Source: Shouchella sp047238345
GTDB taxonomy: Bacteria; Bacillota; Bacilli; Bacillales; Bacillaceae_D
Reading direction: 5' to 3'
Assembly (NCBI RefSeq): GCF_047238345.1
Contig: NZ_JBDFMQ010000001.1
Coordinates: 1,922,001 to 1,986,000, forward strand
Length of the DNA: 64,000 nt
Both the position numbers and the translations under genes were made by a program. Shown piece after piece: positions 24,929 through 33,474 of the stretch (the stretch's first letter is position 1; the number at the start of each line of letters is the position of its first letter). Below the pieces are notes generated by a model that saw only the letters and a program-made list of their open reading frames with translations, was not told where the DNA came from and did not search any database.

Positions 24929-26020
24929 TTATGATTGCTCATAAATGGCATAGTGCCGTTCAATAAGCACCTGTTTCGCTTGTTCACGATCGTTTTCAGA
25001 GCGAAAACTCAATCGCAAAACACCCATAATATCTTCTCTTGCCTCTAATATGCGAATGTTTGTAAGATGAATTTTATTCTCAGCCAGTACATACGTAACA
25101 TCTGAAACGACACCAAGATGATCTGGTACATCCACATACAAATCATAAAAGGCAGGAATAGCTCCACGGGATTTTTGTGGTAGCCCTTCTCGAAACTGTC
25201 TTGCTCGAGCAAAAAAACGATAGATTTTTTCATGATCCTCATTTTCAACAAATTGGCGCACATCATTCATGTCTTGTTGCCAGTCATCAATTAAGCGAAT
25301 CATTTCATTTTTATTATGTAATAAAATATCACGCCACATCACAGGACTTGCCGAAGCGATTCGTGTAATATCTTTAAATCCTCCTGCTGCAAGTGCGGTA
25401 ACTTGTTCATCGTCTGCTTCCATTTTCTCTAACTGATGAACAAGACCAGCCGCCACGATGTGTGGAAAATGACTCACCACCCCAACTAGACGATCATGGC
25501 GCCGCGCGTCTAGTTCGATAAATTGAGCGTTTGTGGGCTTTAACATATTTTTCAACATAATCAATTGGTCTCTTGAAGCATTTATTGGCGTTAACAAATA
25601 AAATGCATTTTCAAATAAATGTGCTTGGGCTGCCGTTACCCCTGTTTTATGGGAACCGGCCATTGGATGGCCCCCTATAAAGCAATGATTTGGCAACAAT
25701 GCGTGAGCTTTTTCTACAATCGTTTGCTTTGTTGAACCGACATCCGTAATCATTACGTTCTCTTTTAACGTAATCGTGCTTAACCGCTCAATTACTTCTG
25801 TAGTCACTCCTACCGGTGTCGCTAAAATAATGAGATCAGCCTGCTTTGCACCTTCTTCAATTGATTCCGCTTTTTGATCAATGACACCTAGCTGATGTGC
25901 CAAATTCAAATCTTGTTCAGAAATATCGAATCCAATTAGTTGAAACGATTCATCTTTCTTTAGTGCAAGCGATAAAGATCCACCAATAAGACCCATACCG
26001 ACGATAAAGATGTTCTTCAT
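24929..26020 (-). CDS. tyrA: Prephenate dehydrogenase with ACT domain
   Basis: TyrA oxidatively decarboxylates prephenate to 4-hydroxyphenylpyruvate for tyrosine. The 363 residues comprise an NAD-binding domain (IFIVGMGLIGGSLSLALK), the HPMAGSHKTG catalytic segment, the helical dimerisation domain with SHFPHIVAAGLV, and a C-terminal ACT domain (about 295-363, DVPDHLGVVSDVTYVLAE) for tyrosine feedback. It lies 25 bp after hisC and is the last gene of the supraoperon here; aroA is absent. Confidence 0.95.
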   Translation of the reverse strand: MKNIFIVGMGLIGGSLSLALKKDESFQLIGFDISEQDLNLAHQLGVIDQKAESIEEGAKQADLIILATPVGVTTEVIERLSTITLKENVMITDVGSTKQTIVEKAHALLPNHCFIGGHPMAGSHKTGVTAAQAHLFENAFYLLTPINASRDQLIMLKNMLKPTNAQFIELDARRHDRLVGVVSHFPHIVAAGLVHQLEKMEADDEQVTALAAGGFKDITRIASASPVMWRDILLHNKNEMIRLIDDWQQDMNDVRQFVENEDHEKIYRFFARARQFREGLPQKSRGAIPAFYDLYVDVPDHLGVVSDVTYVLAENKIHLTNIRILEAREDIMGVLRLSFRSENDREQAKQVLIERHYAIYEQS

Positions 26021-26045
26021 GTTGTTTCCTTCCTAAGACGTTTTT

Positions 26046-27149
26046 CTATTTCGCTTGATTAAAAGAGGCAAAAATTTGCGGAGCCACTTCTAAAAGCGCA
26101 TCGTTCTCTTCTTGACTACCTATTGAAATACGAATGCCAGTCGGATAGCCAAGTGCTTCACCAGAGCGAAGAATAAAGCCTTTTTCAAGAAATGCTTGAA
26201 ATACTTTATTCCCAGGTATACCCGTTTCAATCATTAGGAAATTCGTTTCAGAAGGATAGACATAGAAACCCTGGCTTTCAAAAAAGTTTTCTAGTCGATT
26301 CATTTCAATCTTGTTTTTTTCTTTACAAGACTGAATAAATGCTTCATCTTCTAGTGCAGCAAGTGCAGCTTGATGACCAATAGAATTATTGTTGAACGGT
26401 GGACGAACAGGATCAATAGCTTGAGCAATGGCTTGACTTGTAATACCGTATCCAACCCGTAGTCCAGCTAGACCATATGCTTTTGAAAAAGTGCGCAAAA
26501 CTACTAATTGCGGGTATTCTTCAAGAAGCGAGACGGTCTCTGGGAAATTTGTTGAAGTGACATATTCATAGTACGCTTCGTCTGACACAACGAGACAACC
26601 TTCGGGTACTTGTTTTAAAAATTTCCTAAAACGATTTTGATCGATTGCCACTCCATTTGGATTATTTGGATTACAGATCCAAACGATTCTTGTTTTTTCG
26701 TTAATCACTGCAAGCATTTGATCTAAATCATGGTCGCCACTATCAGTTACTGGCACTTCAATAATTTCTGCATCTTCTATTGTTGCATTCAATTTATATT
26801 GTGAGAAAGAAGGTGTTGCCATAACTGTGTTTGTATCTGCTGATAAAAAAGCTCGACATAAAAACTGGATGACTTCATCTGAGCCGTTCCCTAAAATAAT
26901 CTGTTTTTCATCTACTTGGTGTTTAGTCGCTAACGCTGCTCTAAGCTCCGTTCCATATCCATCTGGGTAAATAGACGTTTCAGATGCTACACTTGCAATG
27001 CGATCTGCGACTTTTGAAGACGCTCCATAAGGGTTTTCATTCGAAGCCATTTTAATTACGCGATCTAACCCATACTCTCGTTTTACGTCTGCGATTGGTT
27101 TCCCAGGTGCATACGCAGGCAATCCTCTAATTTGTTTTTTTACGTACAT
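26046..27149 (-). CDS. hisC: Histidinol-phosphate / aromatic aminotransferase
   Basis: A PLP-dependent class I/II aminotransferase of 367 residues with LRTFSKAYGLAGLRVGYG (the PLP lysine) and WICNPNNPNGV. In the Bacillus aromatic supraoperon HisC serves histidinol phosphate and also tyrosine/phenylalanine transamination. It lies between trpA and tyrA as in B. subtilis. Confidence 0.95.
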   Translation of the reverse strand: MYVKKQIRGLPAYAPGKPIADVKREYGLDRVIKMASNENPYGASSKVADRIASVASETSIYPDGYGTELRAALATKHQVDEKQIILGNGSDEVIQFLCRAFLSADTNTVMATPSFSQYKLNATIEDAEIIEVPVTDSGDHDLDQMLAVINEKTRIVWICNPNNPNGVAIDQNRFRKFLKQVPEGCLVVSDEAYYEYVTSTNFPETVSLLEEYPQLVVLRTFSKAYGLAGLRVGYGITSQAIAQAIDPVRPPFNNNSIGHQAALAALEDEAFIQSCKEKNKIEMNRLENFFESQGFYVYPSETNFLMIETGIPGNKVFQAFLEKGFILRSGEALGYPTGIRISIGSQEENDALLEVAPQIFASFNQAK

Positions 27150-27218
27150 ATTTACACCTACTTTCGATAGTCTTACTAGTTATCCTACGAGAAAAGCAGC
27201 AGATGAGCAAGATTCTTT

Positions 27219-28028
27219 TTAAATGGAATGGACGTTTGTCCCACGTAATTCTTTCATATAGTCTTCAAACTCCATCAATGCTGCACTTTGTTCTTCCGGC
27301 TGTAACAAACGCTCTCCTTTTTGCTCAATCTGTTTTACAATCGCACTTCCGATGACAACTCCATCTGCATAGCGCTGAATCATTTCCACTTGCTCTCGTT
27401 TATGGATACCAAATCCGACTACACAGGGTACATGTGCATGTTGTTTTGCTGCTGCAATAAATTCATGCAAGTGTGCCGGAAGTTCATCTCGAACTCCTGT
27501 GACTCCAGTAGATGATACGCAGTATAAAAACCCACTAGCTGCAGAAGCGATTTTTTTAATTCGTTCATGAGACGTTGGCGCGATCATTGAGATAAACGAA
27601 AGATCTTTTGATTCACAAAGAGACGTCAATTCCTGTCCTTCCTCAAAAGGGAGATCTGGAACGAGAACACCATCGACTTCAAATGAAGCAGCTTCATCCA
27701 CAAATCGTTGAAACCCATACTGATAAAGAGGATTGGCATACGTAAACAAAATAACTGGAATCGTCAATCCACGCTTACGGGCTTCAGGTACAATCTGTAA
27801 AATTTTTGGCAAAGTAGCCCCGCCTTTAATCGCTCGTAGAGAGGCCGCTTGAATGGTTGGACCATCTGCTAATGGATCAGAGTAAGGAACGCCTAATTCA
27901 ATAACGTCAGCCCCACTCCTTTGTAAAGAAAGCATCAGCTCCATTGTAACAGCTAGTGAAGGATCACCAGCAGTAATAAAAGGAATAAACAATTGTTCTT
28001 TTTCTAATGCAGAACGTAGCCGATTCAA
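27219..28028 (-). CDS. trpA: Tryptophan synthase alpha chain
   Basis: TrpA cleaves indole-3-glycerol phosphate to indole. TIM barrel of 269 residues with the catalytic glutamate and aspartate in DVIELGVPYSDPLADGP and the phosphate-binding VVGFGIHKREQ. TTG start at 28026-28028 overlaps the trpB stop (TTGA), with GGAGG 9 nt upstream. Partner of trpB. Confidence 0.96.
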   Translation of the reverse strand: MNRLRSALEKEQLFIPFITAGDPSLAVTMELMLSLQRSGADVIELGVPYSDPLADGPTIQAASLRAIKGGATLPKILQIVPEARKRGLTIPVILFTYANPLYQYGFQRFVDEAASFEVDGVLVPDLPFEEGQELTSLCESKDLSFISMIAPTSHERIKKIASAASGFLYCVSSTGVTGVRDELPAHLHEFIAAAKQHAHVPCVVGFGIHKREQVEMIQRYADGVVIGSAIVKQIEQKGERLLQPEEQSAALMEFEDYMKELRGTNVHSI

Positions 28029-29227
28029 TTGGTTTCGCCTCCCTCAAAATTTTTGTATAGCGTATGCATATCTTTATCTCCACGTCCAGAAAGACAAATT
28101 AAGATTGAACTTTTTTTACTGGCTTTACTCTCTTTAATCGCTTGCGCAACCGCATGGGCTGTTTCTAAGGCACAAATGATTCCTTCATGCTCTGCCAGCA
28201 TACGAAGGGCCGCAAGCGCCTCTTCATCCGTCACGGCTTCATAGCGTACACGCTTTGAATCTGCTAAATAAGCGTGCTCTGGACCGACTCCTGGATAATC
28301 AAGGCCTGCAGAAATTGAATACGGCTCTGTAATCTGTCCTACCTCATCTTGAAGCAAATACGTTAAAGAGCCGTGAATAATTCCCTTTGTTCCTTTTGTA
28401 ATTGTTGCAGCATGCTGATTCGTCTCTACGCCGTAACCTGCTGCTTCCACACCAATTAATTCAACGTCGTCATCAATAAAAGGATAAAACATGCCAATTG
28501 CATTGCTCCCGCCACCAACACAAGCAATAATTGTTTCCGGTAACGAACCGTATTCTGCTACCATCTGCTCCTTTGCTTCATCGCCAATAATGCGTTGAAA
28601 ATTGCGCACCATCTTCGGATAAGGATGTGGACCTACAACAGATCCGATAATATAAAATGTATCCTCGGCATGAGTCACCCAATGACGAATGGCTTCATTC
28701 GTGGCGTCTTTTAACGTCCGACTTCCACTTACTGCTGGAATTACTTTTGCTCCTAACAATTCCATTCGAAATACATTGAGCTTTTGCCGTTCCATATCGG
28801 TTTCACCCATATAAATCAGGCATTCCATACCGAATTTTGCAGCTACAGTCGCGGTTGCAACACCATGCTGGCCAGCACCAGTTTCGGCAACTACTTTTGT
28901 TTTCCCCATCCGTTTTGCTAGAAGAGCTTGCCCGAGAGCATTATTTAATTTATGAGCCCCTGTATGCAGAAGATCCTCTCTTTTGAGGTAAACCTTTACG
29001 TCATCGCCAAGGGCTTTACTAAATTGATCCGCATAGGTAATGGGTGTTTTTCGACCAGCGAATTGTTGAAGAAGATGATCCAATTCTGCCTGGAACCGCT
29101 CATCTTCTAACGCCTCATCTAAAGCCGACTCTAACTCTTCAATCGCACTCATTAATGTTTCCGGAACATATTGCCCGCCGTATTCTCCAAATCGACCTTG
29201 TTTAGTAGGGTAAACGTCTGTTTTCAT
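28025..29227 (-). CDS. trpB: Tryptophan synthase beta chain
   Basis: TrpB condenses indole with serine using PLP. The 400-residue protein has YVPETLM near the start, the PLP lysine in LYLKREDLLHTGAHKLNNALG-type context (EDLLHTGAHKLNNALGQA), AETGAGQHGVATA and the phosphate loop CVGGGSNAIGMF. It overlaps trpA by 4 bp and trpF by 26 bp. Confidence 0.97.
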   Translation of the reverse strand: MKTDVYPTKQGRFGEYGGQYVPETLMSAIEELESALDEALEDERFQAELDHLLQQFAGRKTPITYADQFSKALGDDVKVYLKREDLLHTGAHKLNNALGQALLAKRMGKTKVVAETGAGQHGVATATVAAKFGMECLIYMGETDMERQKLNVFRMELLGAKVIPAVSGSRTLKDATNEAIRHWVTHAEDTFYIIGSVVGPHPYPKMVRNFQRIIGDEAKEQMVAEYGSLPETIIACVGGGSNAIGMFYPFIDDDVELIGVEAAGYGVETNQHAATITKGTKGIIHGSLTYLLQDEVGQITEPYSISAGLDYPGVGPEHAYLADSKRVRYEAVTDEEALAALRMLAEHEGIICALETAHAVAQAIKESKASKKSSILICLSGRGDKDMHTLYKNFEGGETN

Positions 29228-29855
29228 GTTGCTCCATCACCTCTTCTAGTTCTTCAATGGCGTGTTGATCTTTTTTTCCATTTCGCTCGATCCCACTCGA
29301 GAGATCTAGTCCGTGTACGTCATACTGCAACAGCGCTTGAACATTCGTATGATTAATTCCTCCCGCAATCAAAAGAGGTCTCTTGTAGGCTTTTAGTACA
29401 TCTATAAAATCAGGAATTTTTTCCCATTCAAATGTTTTTCCAGTGCCTCCCCATGCGTGAGTTGTTTTTGTATCAAGCAAAAGCGCATCTACATAAGGAG
29501 CAAAAGCGTGAAGCTTTTTGTTTGTCTCTTCATCAACATGGACAGCTTTCCAAAGCTTTAAAGCAGGAAAAAGCGCTCGAATCTCTTTTACATCTTCTAC
29601 TGTCTCATTTCCGTGAAGCTGCAGGATTGAAAAGACATTCGCCTCATAAAGCGCTTTTACGTCTTCTAACGTTGGATGTACAACTAACGCAACGATTTCT
29701 TGCTTGTATTCAACAGATTGAAGCCAGGAACTAACATCGCTTAGCTCGACACGCCGTTTGCTAGAAGCAAATACGAAGCCGATATACGCACAACCTGCAT
29801 TTGCTACCACTTGTAGTTCTTCTTTTGAGCCAATTCCACAGTATTTTGTTTTCAT
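29202..29855 (-). CDS. trpF: Phosphoribosylanthranilate isomerase
   Basis: TrpF isomerises phosphoribosylanthranilate. TIM barrel of 217 residues with the catalytic cysteine in KYCGIGS, FVFASSKRRV, LQLHGNE, DALLLDTK and LAGGINHTNV-like GGINHTNV. It overlaps trpC upstream by 4 bp and trpB downstream by 26 bp, consistent with coupled translation. Confidence 0.95.
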   Translation of the reverse strand: MKTKYCGIGSKEELQVVANAGCAYIGFVFASSKRRVELSDVSSWLQSVEYKQEIVALVVHPTLEDVKALYEANVFSILQLHGNETVEDVKEIRALFPALKLWKAVHVDEETNKKLHAFAPYVDALLLDTKTTHAWGGTGKTFEWEKIPDFIDVLKAYKRPLLIAGGINHTNVQALLQYDVHGLDLSSGIERNGKKDQHAIEELEEVMEQHENRRLPY

Positions 29856-30619
29856 CGAAATGCTTTCTCATTCGCAAACAGAGATTGTATCGCTTGTGCT
29901 TGATCGTCTGCTTTCATTAACGTTTCGCCCATTAACACGCCCTGTACCCCGAGCTCCGTTAAATAGGATAAATCTGCTCTCGTGCGAATACCGCTCTCAG
30001 AAATAACAAGCGACTGTTTTGGCAAATGCTTCAGAATGGTTTCTGTATGGGTGATGTCAGTTCGAAAGGTTTTTAAATCTCTATTATTCACTCCGATCAT
30101 CTCAGGTTGTATATGGTCTAACAGCGATAAAGCTTCTTCGCTGTCATGAACTTCAACTAGACACTCCATTCCAAGGTCATAGGCTTGTTCATATAACGAT
30201 TGAAGTTTTCCATTGCTTAATACTCCTGCAATTAATAAGATCGCATCTGCACCTAAGCGATATGATTCTTCTACTTGTTTTTCATCAATAATAAAATCTT
30301 TTCTTAAAACAGGTAGATGTACAAGGTCCTTCACTTGTTTGATATAGCGCTTTTCCCCTTTAAAGAAAGGAGAATCGGTTAACACGCTAATAGCTGATGC
30401 TCCAGCATTTTCATACGTTTGCGCAATTTTAGAAACATCCAAATCAGGAACGAGCAATCCTTTTGATGGAGATGCTTGCTTAATCTCGGCAATTAAGCCC
30501 AGATCAAATGAAGTAGACATCAACGCTTGTTTTAGACTTGTTCGATTCACGCTTTCACGTTCAGGCATTTGCAACGTTCGTACTTCTTCTTTTTTTGATG
30601 CGATGATTTCATCAAGCAT
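29852..30619 (-). CDS. trpC: Indole-3-glycerol phosphate synthase
   Basis: TrpC closes the indole ring. TIM barrel of 255 residues with the catalytic lysine in IAEIKQASPSKG, VLRKDFI, LLIAGVL, EVHDSEEA and GVNNRDLKTF, and ESGIRTRADL near the end. Overlaps trpD by 8 bp. Confidence 0.96.
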   Translation of the reverse strand: MLDEIIASKKEEVRTLQMPERESVNRTSLKQALMSTSFDLGLIAEIKQASPSKGLLVPDLDVSKIAQTYENAGASAISVLTDSPFFKGEKRYIKQVKDLVHLPVLRKDFIIDEKQVEESYRLGADAILLIAGVLSNGKLQSLYEQAYDLGMECLVEVHDSEEALSLLDHIQPEMIGVNNRDLKTFRTDITHTETILKHLPKQSLVISESGIRTRADLSYLTELGVQGVLMGETLMKADDQAQAIQSLFANEKAFR

Positions 30620-31637
30620 GTTTTATCCCCCTGTTTTCATTTTGAATGGATGTTAAATAATTCAATGATTGTTTACTTAAAAGGGCTGCTTTCGTTTGAT
30701 CTACTCCTGCTTGGATTGAATCAACATAATCACCAGCATATAAAGCGACACCTGCGTTAAACACGACGATATCAATCGCTTCACTTGGTGCTTCGTTAAG
30801 CAAAATTTGATTGATTAACTGTGCACTTTCATAGGGTGAATGAACCTGTAAAGCTGATAACGAACCTTGTTTCAAACCGTAGTCTTCAGGTTGTATCACA
30901 TAAGATCGGGTCTCTCCCTGTTTTACATCAACGAGGTACGTCTCGCCGTGTATCGCACATTCATCAAGACCGTCGGCCCCACTCACAACAATTGAATGAG
31001 CTGTTCCTAATCGATTTAATACTTGACCGATTTGATCAGCTGTTGACCGGCTATTTACACCAAGCAACTGATGTTGCGCACCGGCAGGATTTGTTAACGG
31101 TCCAAGCAAATTAAAAATGCTTCGGAATCCTAATTCTTTTCTTGTCTTCATCACATGTTTCATCGATGGATGATAAAGGGGCGCAAACATGAAGCAAAGG
31201 GATTGTCGCCTTAACTTTTCTGCCGCTTCCGTAACTGTAGATTGAATCGTTATTCCGAGTGCTTCAAATACATCTGCACTGCCTGTCTTCGAAGATACAG
31301 AGCGATTGCCATGTTTCGTTACCGGTATATTCATTGACGCTAACACAATTGCGGTCGCAGTCGATATATTAAAAGTGGACAAGCCATCACCACCTGTTCC
31401 ACACGTATCAATGGTTCGTTCCGTTTGCAGAGGGAATGGTTCTGCCATGTTCCGCATCGCACGGGCAAAGCCAACAAGCTCATCTACCGTTTCACCACGA
31501 AAGCGTAGCAATGTTATGAAACTAGCAATTTGGCTATCTGTTAATCGTCCGAGCATAATCTCAGACATTAATAATTCAGCATCATGCTCTGATAATGTCT
31601 CATGATTTAAACAACGGTTTAGCAATTCATTTATCAT
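30612..31637 (-). CDS. trpD: Anthranilate phosphoribosyltransferase
   Basis: TrpD attaches phosphoribose to anthranilate. About 341 residues with the glycine-rich PRPP loop DTCGTGGDGLSTFNIST, KHGNRSVSSKTGSADV, and NLLGPLTNPA. The ATG at 31635-31637 follows AAGGTG by 6 nt and overlaps the end of the 61-codon leader ORF by 11 bp. In B. subtilis trpE precedes it; here no trpE is present. Confidence 0.95.
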   Translation of the reverse strand: MINELLNRCLNHETLSEHDAELLMSEIMLGRLTDSQIASFITLLRFRGETVDELVGFARAMRNMAEPFPLQTERTIDTCGTGGDGLSTFNISTATAIVLASMNIPVTKHGNRSVSSKTGSADVFEALGITIQSTVTEAAEKLRRQSLCFMFAPLYHPSMKHVMKTRKELGFRSIFNLLGPLTNPAGAQHQLLGVNSRSTADQIGQVLNRLGTAHSIVVSGADGLDECAIHGETYLVDVKQGETRSYVIQPEDYGLKQGSLSALQVHSPYESAQLINQILLNEAPSEAIDIVVFNAGVALYAGDYVDSIQAGVDQTKAALLSKQSLNYLTSIQNENRGIKHA

Positions 31638-31812
31638 CGCGAGCACCTTCATTTCTATGGCAAGCATGATAAAAAACATCTTTATTTACATATGGTTTTT
31701 GTTTGGATTCATTTAAAGGTGAAGAGTGAAGTCGACTCGTTTGCAAACGAGCAATCAAAACAGACTTCTTCAATTTACGATTTGTTTTTTTTGTAGGGGA
31801 AATTACCTTCAT
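31627..31812 (-). CDS. Unrecognised 61-residue basic leader ORF in the place of trpE
   Basis: An ATG with AAGGAG 10 nt upstream opens 61 codons that end 11 bp inside trpD. The product is lysine/arginine-rich (starts MKVISPTKKTNRKLKK, ends HRNEGARDDK), has no Trp codons and no resemblance I can see to TrpE. Its start codon lies in a hairpin stem downstream of a TRAP site. It may be a coupling ORF through which TRAP controls trpD translation, a trpE remnant, or a novel small protein. Confidence 0.5.
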   Translation of the reverse strand: MKVISPTKKTNRKLKKSVLIARLQTSRLHSSPLNESKQKPYVNKDVFYHACHRNEGARDDK

Positions 31813-31845
31813 TTATCACTCACTCCTTGTGATGTGAAAATGAAG
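31807..31845 (-). promoter_or_regulatory. Hairpin sequestering the start codon of the trp leader ORF
   Basis: In the transcript CUUCAUUU pairs with AAAUGAAG (8 bp, including the AUG) and AUCAC with GUGAU (5 bp), leaving the Shine-Dalgarno AAGGAG in a 9-nt loop; a 4-nt bulge separates the stems. A CCUCC element at 31853-31857 is also complementary to the GGAG. This arrangement suggests translational control. Confidence 0.6.
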
Positions 31846-31910
31846 AGCGGTTGGAGGTTGACGCTTCTCCGAAAGCATATATTCATATAGAAGGGGTTTT
31901 ATTACTTCGT

Positions 31911-31970
31911 CTCTATTCGCTCCGCTCTACTCATTCTCAACTAGTCTCTACTCTAAACTCTACTCAACTA
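31911..31970 (-). promoter_or_regulatory. TRAP-binding site: eleven (G/U)AG triplets in the trp leader
   Basis: Reading the minus strand from 31970 to 31911 there are eleven UAG or GAG triplets, separated by 2 or 3 nt except for two 4-nt gaps. Eleven triplets match the eleven subunits of the TRAP ring, which is encoded in this window by mtrB (39954-40175). Tryptophan-bound TRAP would wrap this RNA. No intrinsic terminator is seen between it and the next ORF, unlike B. subtilis. Confidence 0.85.
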
Positions 31971-31985
31971 TTCTTACTTGCACGT

Positions 31986-32014
31986 AGTCTAACGTAAAAC
32001 AGGATCGGCGTCAA
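31986..32014 (-). promoter_or_regulatory. Putative trp promoter inside the aromatic supraoperon
   Basis: TTGACG (5 of 6) and TAGACT (4 of 6) are 17 bp apart just after aroH, which would start transcription about 9 nt before the first TRAP triplet. The -35 region is also one arm of a 9-bp inverted repeat (GGTTGACGC at 32008-32016 on the minus strand, complement at 31856-31864). Confidence 0.5.
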
Positions 32015-32023
32015 CCATTTTCA

Positions 32024-32392
32024 TTACCCGTTATTGACTAAATCTGGACGCAATACTGTCGCACCATTTAAAAAAGTATGTTGAATGTTTTCTTGCTCTT
32101 TTTCTGTTTGAGCGGTCATCATGATGCGAATACAAAGAGGCAAGCTACCCTTTACTGGGATTTCTCGTGCACACATGACGGGAACATAATCATATCCTTC
32201 TAAATTTCGTAATGCTTTTGCCGGAAAGCAATCATTGATATCTTCCGTCACCGTGATAAGCACTTGCGCAATATCGGGTGCACCGATGTCGTTCTCAGCG
32301 ATCATCTTTCTTAAAAGACGTTCTGTTTCGACTTCAATTTCTTTTGCATCATTGTTTTTTACTGTTGTAGCTCCTCGAATCCCTCTAATCAC
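32024..32392 (-). CDS. aroH: Chorismate mutase (AroH class)
   Basis: AroH rearranges chorismate to prephenate; a monofunctional trimeric enzyme of the B. subtilis type. The 122 residues start MIRGIRGATTV and include the conserved CFPAKALRNLEGYDYVPV, CIRIMMT and ATVLRPDL. I chose the GTG at 32390-32392, 9 nt after GGGGGG; a longer frame runs to 32449 inside aroB. Third gene of aroC-aroB-aroH. Confidence 0.94.
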   Translation of the reverse strand: MIRGIRGATTVKNNDAKEIEVETERLLRKMIAENDIGAPDIAQVLITVTEDINDCFPAKALRNLEGYDYVPVMCAREIPVKGSLPLCIRIMMTAQTEKEQENIQHTFLNGATVLRPDLVNNG

Positions 32393-32408
32393 AACAAATC
32401 GCCCCCCT

Positions 32409-33473
32409 TTAGTTTTGATCGAAAAACGTTTTAAGCTCGGTCGCGTCAATTGCCTCTATCGAAGCGTTCCCCACTGTTTCTAGCAGTACATAGTTTAACG
32501 TTCCATGACGTGCTTTTTTATCCTTCATCATTTGAGAGAGTAAATCATCTCCCTTTAACACTTCTGGTATCGCGAGGCGATAGCCGAGTGACACCAACCA
32601 ATCGAGATAGACGGATGATGAAAAATCACGATCTTTTTTTTGTTCACTCACTTTTAGCGCAAAAGCCATTCCAATTGCAACAGCTTCTCCGTGTGTAAGG
32701 GCTCCATAGCCCATTTCACCTTCGATTGCGTGGCCTAGGGTATGACCAAAATTCAAGATGCCACGAATCCCCATTTCTTTCTCGTCTTGTTGAACAATGT
32801 CCGCTTTTAAAGCGACTGCTTTTCCGATCATATACTCAAGATTTTTCTCGTCTTGAATCGGTAACTGTGAAACTTCTGTTTTAAGCCATAGCAAAAAGTC
32901 TTTATCCGCTATAAACCCCATTTTTACAATTTCAGCAAAACCAGAACGCCACTCTTGATCTGGCAAGGTTTGTAAAAGATGTGGATCATATAGAACCAAC
33001 TCCGGTTGATGGAACAATCCAACCATATTTTTTCCTTTTGCTAAATTAATCGCCACTTTCCCTCCAACGCTTGAATCGTGGGCAAGCAAAGTCGTTGGCA
33101 CTTGGACAAAGCGAATGCCCCTCATATAAGTACCAGCAACAAACCCGGCAAGATCTCCCGTAACGCCACCCCCAAAAGCAATGATGACAGAGGATCGATC
33201 TAACCCAAACGCGTAGCAATCATTTAGTAGTTGTTCATACTGTTGAAAAGACTTAGATTGTTCTCCACTTGGCACGACTGAAACGTGCACATTCGCTGTA
33301 TGAAATGTTTGTAAGAATGCCTCTAAATAGTATGAAACGACTTGTTGGTCAACAACCACAAGATAACGTGAAGCTGGAGCAATTTTTTCTATGTAATGGC
33401 CAGCCTGGTTCATTAGACCAGACTGTATCATTACTTCATAGGTTTTTTCACTCGTTTGGACAGAGATATTCAT
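32409..33473 (-). CDS. aroB: 3-dehydroquinate synthase
   Basis: AroB makes dehydroquinate from DAHP using NAD and a divalent metal. The 354 residues show FGGGVTGDLAGFVAGTYMRG, VPTTLLAHDSSVGGKVAIN and the metal-binding LNFGHTLGHAIE. It is one base from aroC upstream, strongly suggesting coupling. Confidence 0.96.
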   Translation of the reverse strand: MNISVQTSEKTYEVMIQSGLMNQAGHYIEKIAPASRYLVVVDQQVVSYYLEAFLQTFHTANVHVSVVPSGEQSKSFQQYEQLLNDCYAFGLDRSSVIIAFGGGVTGDLAGFVAGTYMRGIRFVQVPTTLLAHDSSVGGKVAINLAKGKNMVGLFHQPELVLYDPHLLQTLPDQEWRSGFAEIVKMGFIADKDFLLWLKTEVSQLPIQDEKNLEYMIGKAVALKADIVQQDEKEMGIRGILNFGHTLGHAIEGEMGYGALTHGEAVAIGMAFALKVSEQKKDRDFSSSVYLDWLVSLGYRLAIPEVLKGDDLLSQMMKDKKARHGTLNYVLLETVGNASIEAIDATELKTFFDQN

Positions 33474-33474
33474 A

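Noticed and set aside
31846..31910. An intrinsic terminator in the trp leader
   Set aside because: Only weak short stems (CTTCT/AGAAG) are seen and no T run follows on the minus strand.
31638..32023. A remnant of trpE in the trp leader region
   Set aside because: None of the three minus-strand frames shows anthranilate synthase segments; only the TRAP site, hairpin and the basic 61-codon ORF are visible.
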